The translations under genes were made by a program, and so were the position numbers. DNA of 64,000 nucleotides from Chromatiales bacterium (lineage in GTDB: Bacteria; Pseudomonadota; Gammaproteobacteria; UBA6429), in contig JALTJN010000111.1 in the NCBI GenBank assembly GCA_027076405.1, positions 13,788 to 77,787 on the forward strand. The letters run 5' to 3'. The notes under the pieces were generated by a model. That model had not been told where the DNA came from and did no database searches. It saw nothing but the letters and a program-made list of their open reading frames with translations. Shown here piece by piece: positions 63,974-64,000 of the stretch (within the stretch, counting starts at the first letter, position 1; each line of letters starts with the position of its first letter).

Positions 63974-64000
63974 GCTGGGGTAGGCAGGCTTGATAAAAGA

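Larger units (their letters stand above)
61785..64000 (-). mobile_element. Integron gene cassette array (continues beyond right edge)
   Basis: Four attC sites (61867-61924, 62957-63058, 63459-63558, 63872-63973) separate cassettes that all read on the minus strand: 97-residue unknown gene, frame-broken gene, DUF3050 gene, ankyrin stub. The attI end and integrase would be at higher coordinates, outside the window. Confidence 0.85.

Overview
The window looks like a stretch of chromosome from a free-living gammaproteobacterium with a moderately AT-rich genome. Support comes from a gammaproteobacterial hemC-hemD-hemX-hemY operon, an Mg-type hemB, prlC, an srkA/yihE-like kinase, ubiD, ppk1/ppx, msrP/msrQ and a TIGR04211-type SH3 protein. 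No rRNA, tRNA or CRISPR array was recognised. Genus cannot be fixed from sequence reading alone; all assignments rest on motifs and remembered family patterns, not on searches.

Layout. 1-8.5 kb: end of a rubredoxin reductase gene, a long inverted-repeat element, an HPt protein, uvrD, a small STAS-like protein, a membrane GGDEF-EAL protein and a chemoreceptor. 8.6-13.9 kb: a periplasmic redox operon (di-heme peroxidase, cupredoxin, di-heme cytochrome c, MsrP, an extended MsrQ) facing msrB and an mlaC-like gene. 14-21.9 kb: hemB, then a phosphate/polyphosphate block (DUF47 protein, PiT transporter, ppk1, ppx) with two candidate Pho boxes, then aroE. 21.9-24.1 kb: an inserted segment between aroE and a second, decayed copy of the aroE 3' end. 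It carries an IS3 fragment and two integron-type gene cassettes with attC sites on the minus strand. 24.1-27.3 kb: a zinc-type ABC uptake locus with a porin-like protein. 27.4-31.7 kb: TauE-type permease, alkyladenine glycosylase, D-2-hydroxyacid dehydrogenase, gamma carbonic anhydrase and glutathione reductase. 31.9-35.3 kb: a metallo-beta-lactamase-fold protein with an altered metal motif, and a pair of cupredoxin-fold proteins that look like one multicopper oxidase divided between two genes. 35.7-41.3 kb: srkA, prlC, SH3 protein, ubiD. 41.5-44.5 kb: ParA-like ATPase, DUF4136 lipoprotein, then an accessory patch of fragments and small membrane proteins. 44.5-50.6 kb: epimerase, ferredoxin-reductase-type flavoprotein, hemYXDC. 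50.7-54 kb: two periplasmic thioredoxin-like proteins with a Tat-exported small subunit and a GMC oxidoreductase. 54-59.2 kb: hybrid histidine kinase, MoaF-like protein, HxlR regulator with a divergent membrane protein/methyltransferase pair, and PsiE-like protein. 59.3-61.8 kb: a decaying region of small ORFs and pseudogenes (ABM monooxygenase, TetR and DUF1330 remnants).

61.8-64 kb is a second integron cassette array on the minus strand with four attC sites. It holds a DUF3050 gene, a frame-broken gene with a pentanucleotide tandem repeat exactly at the break, a 97-residue unknown gene and an ankyrin-repeat stub. The array continues past the right edge. No integron integrase gene is visible in the window.

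The most notable items are the divided multicopper oxidase pair, the repeat-associated frame break in a cassette gene, the poly-A frame break in a lipoprotein gene, the aroE-end duplication bracketing a cassette segment, and an MsrQ with about 150 extra residues inside a peroxidase/cupredoxin/cytochrome operon.
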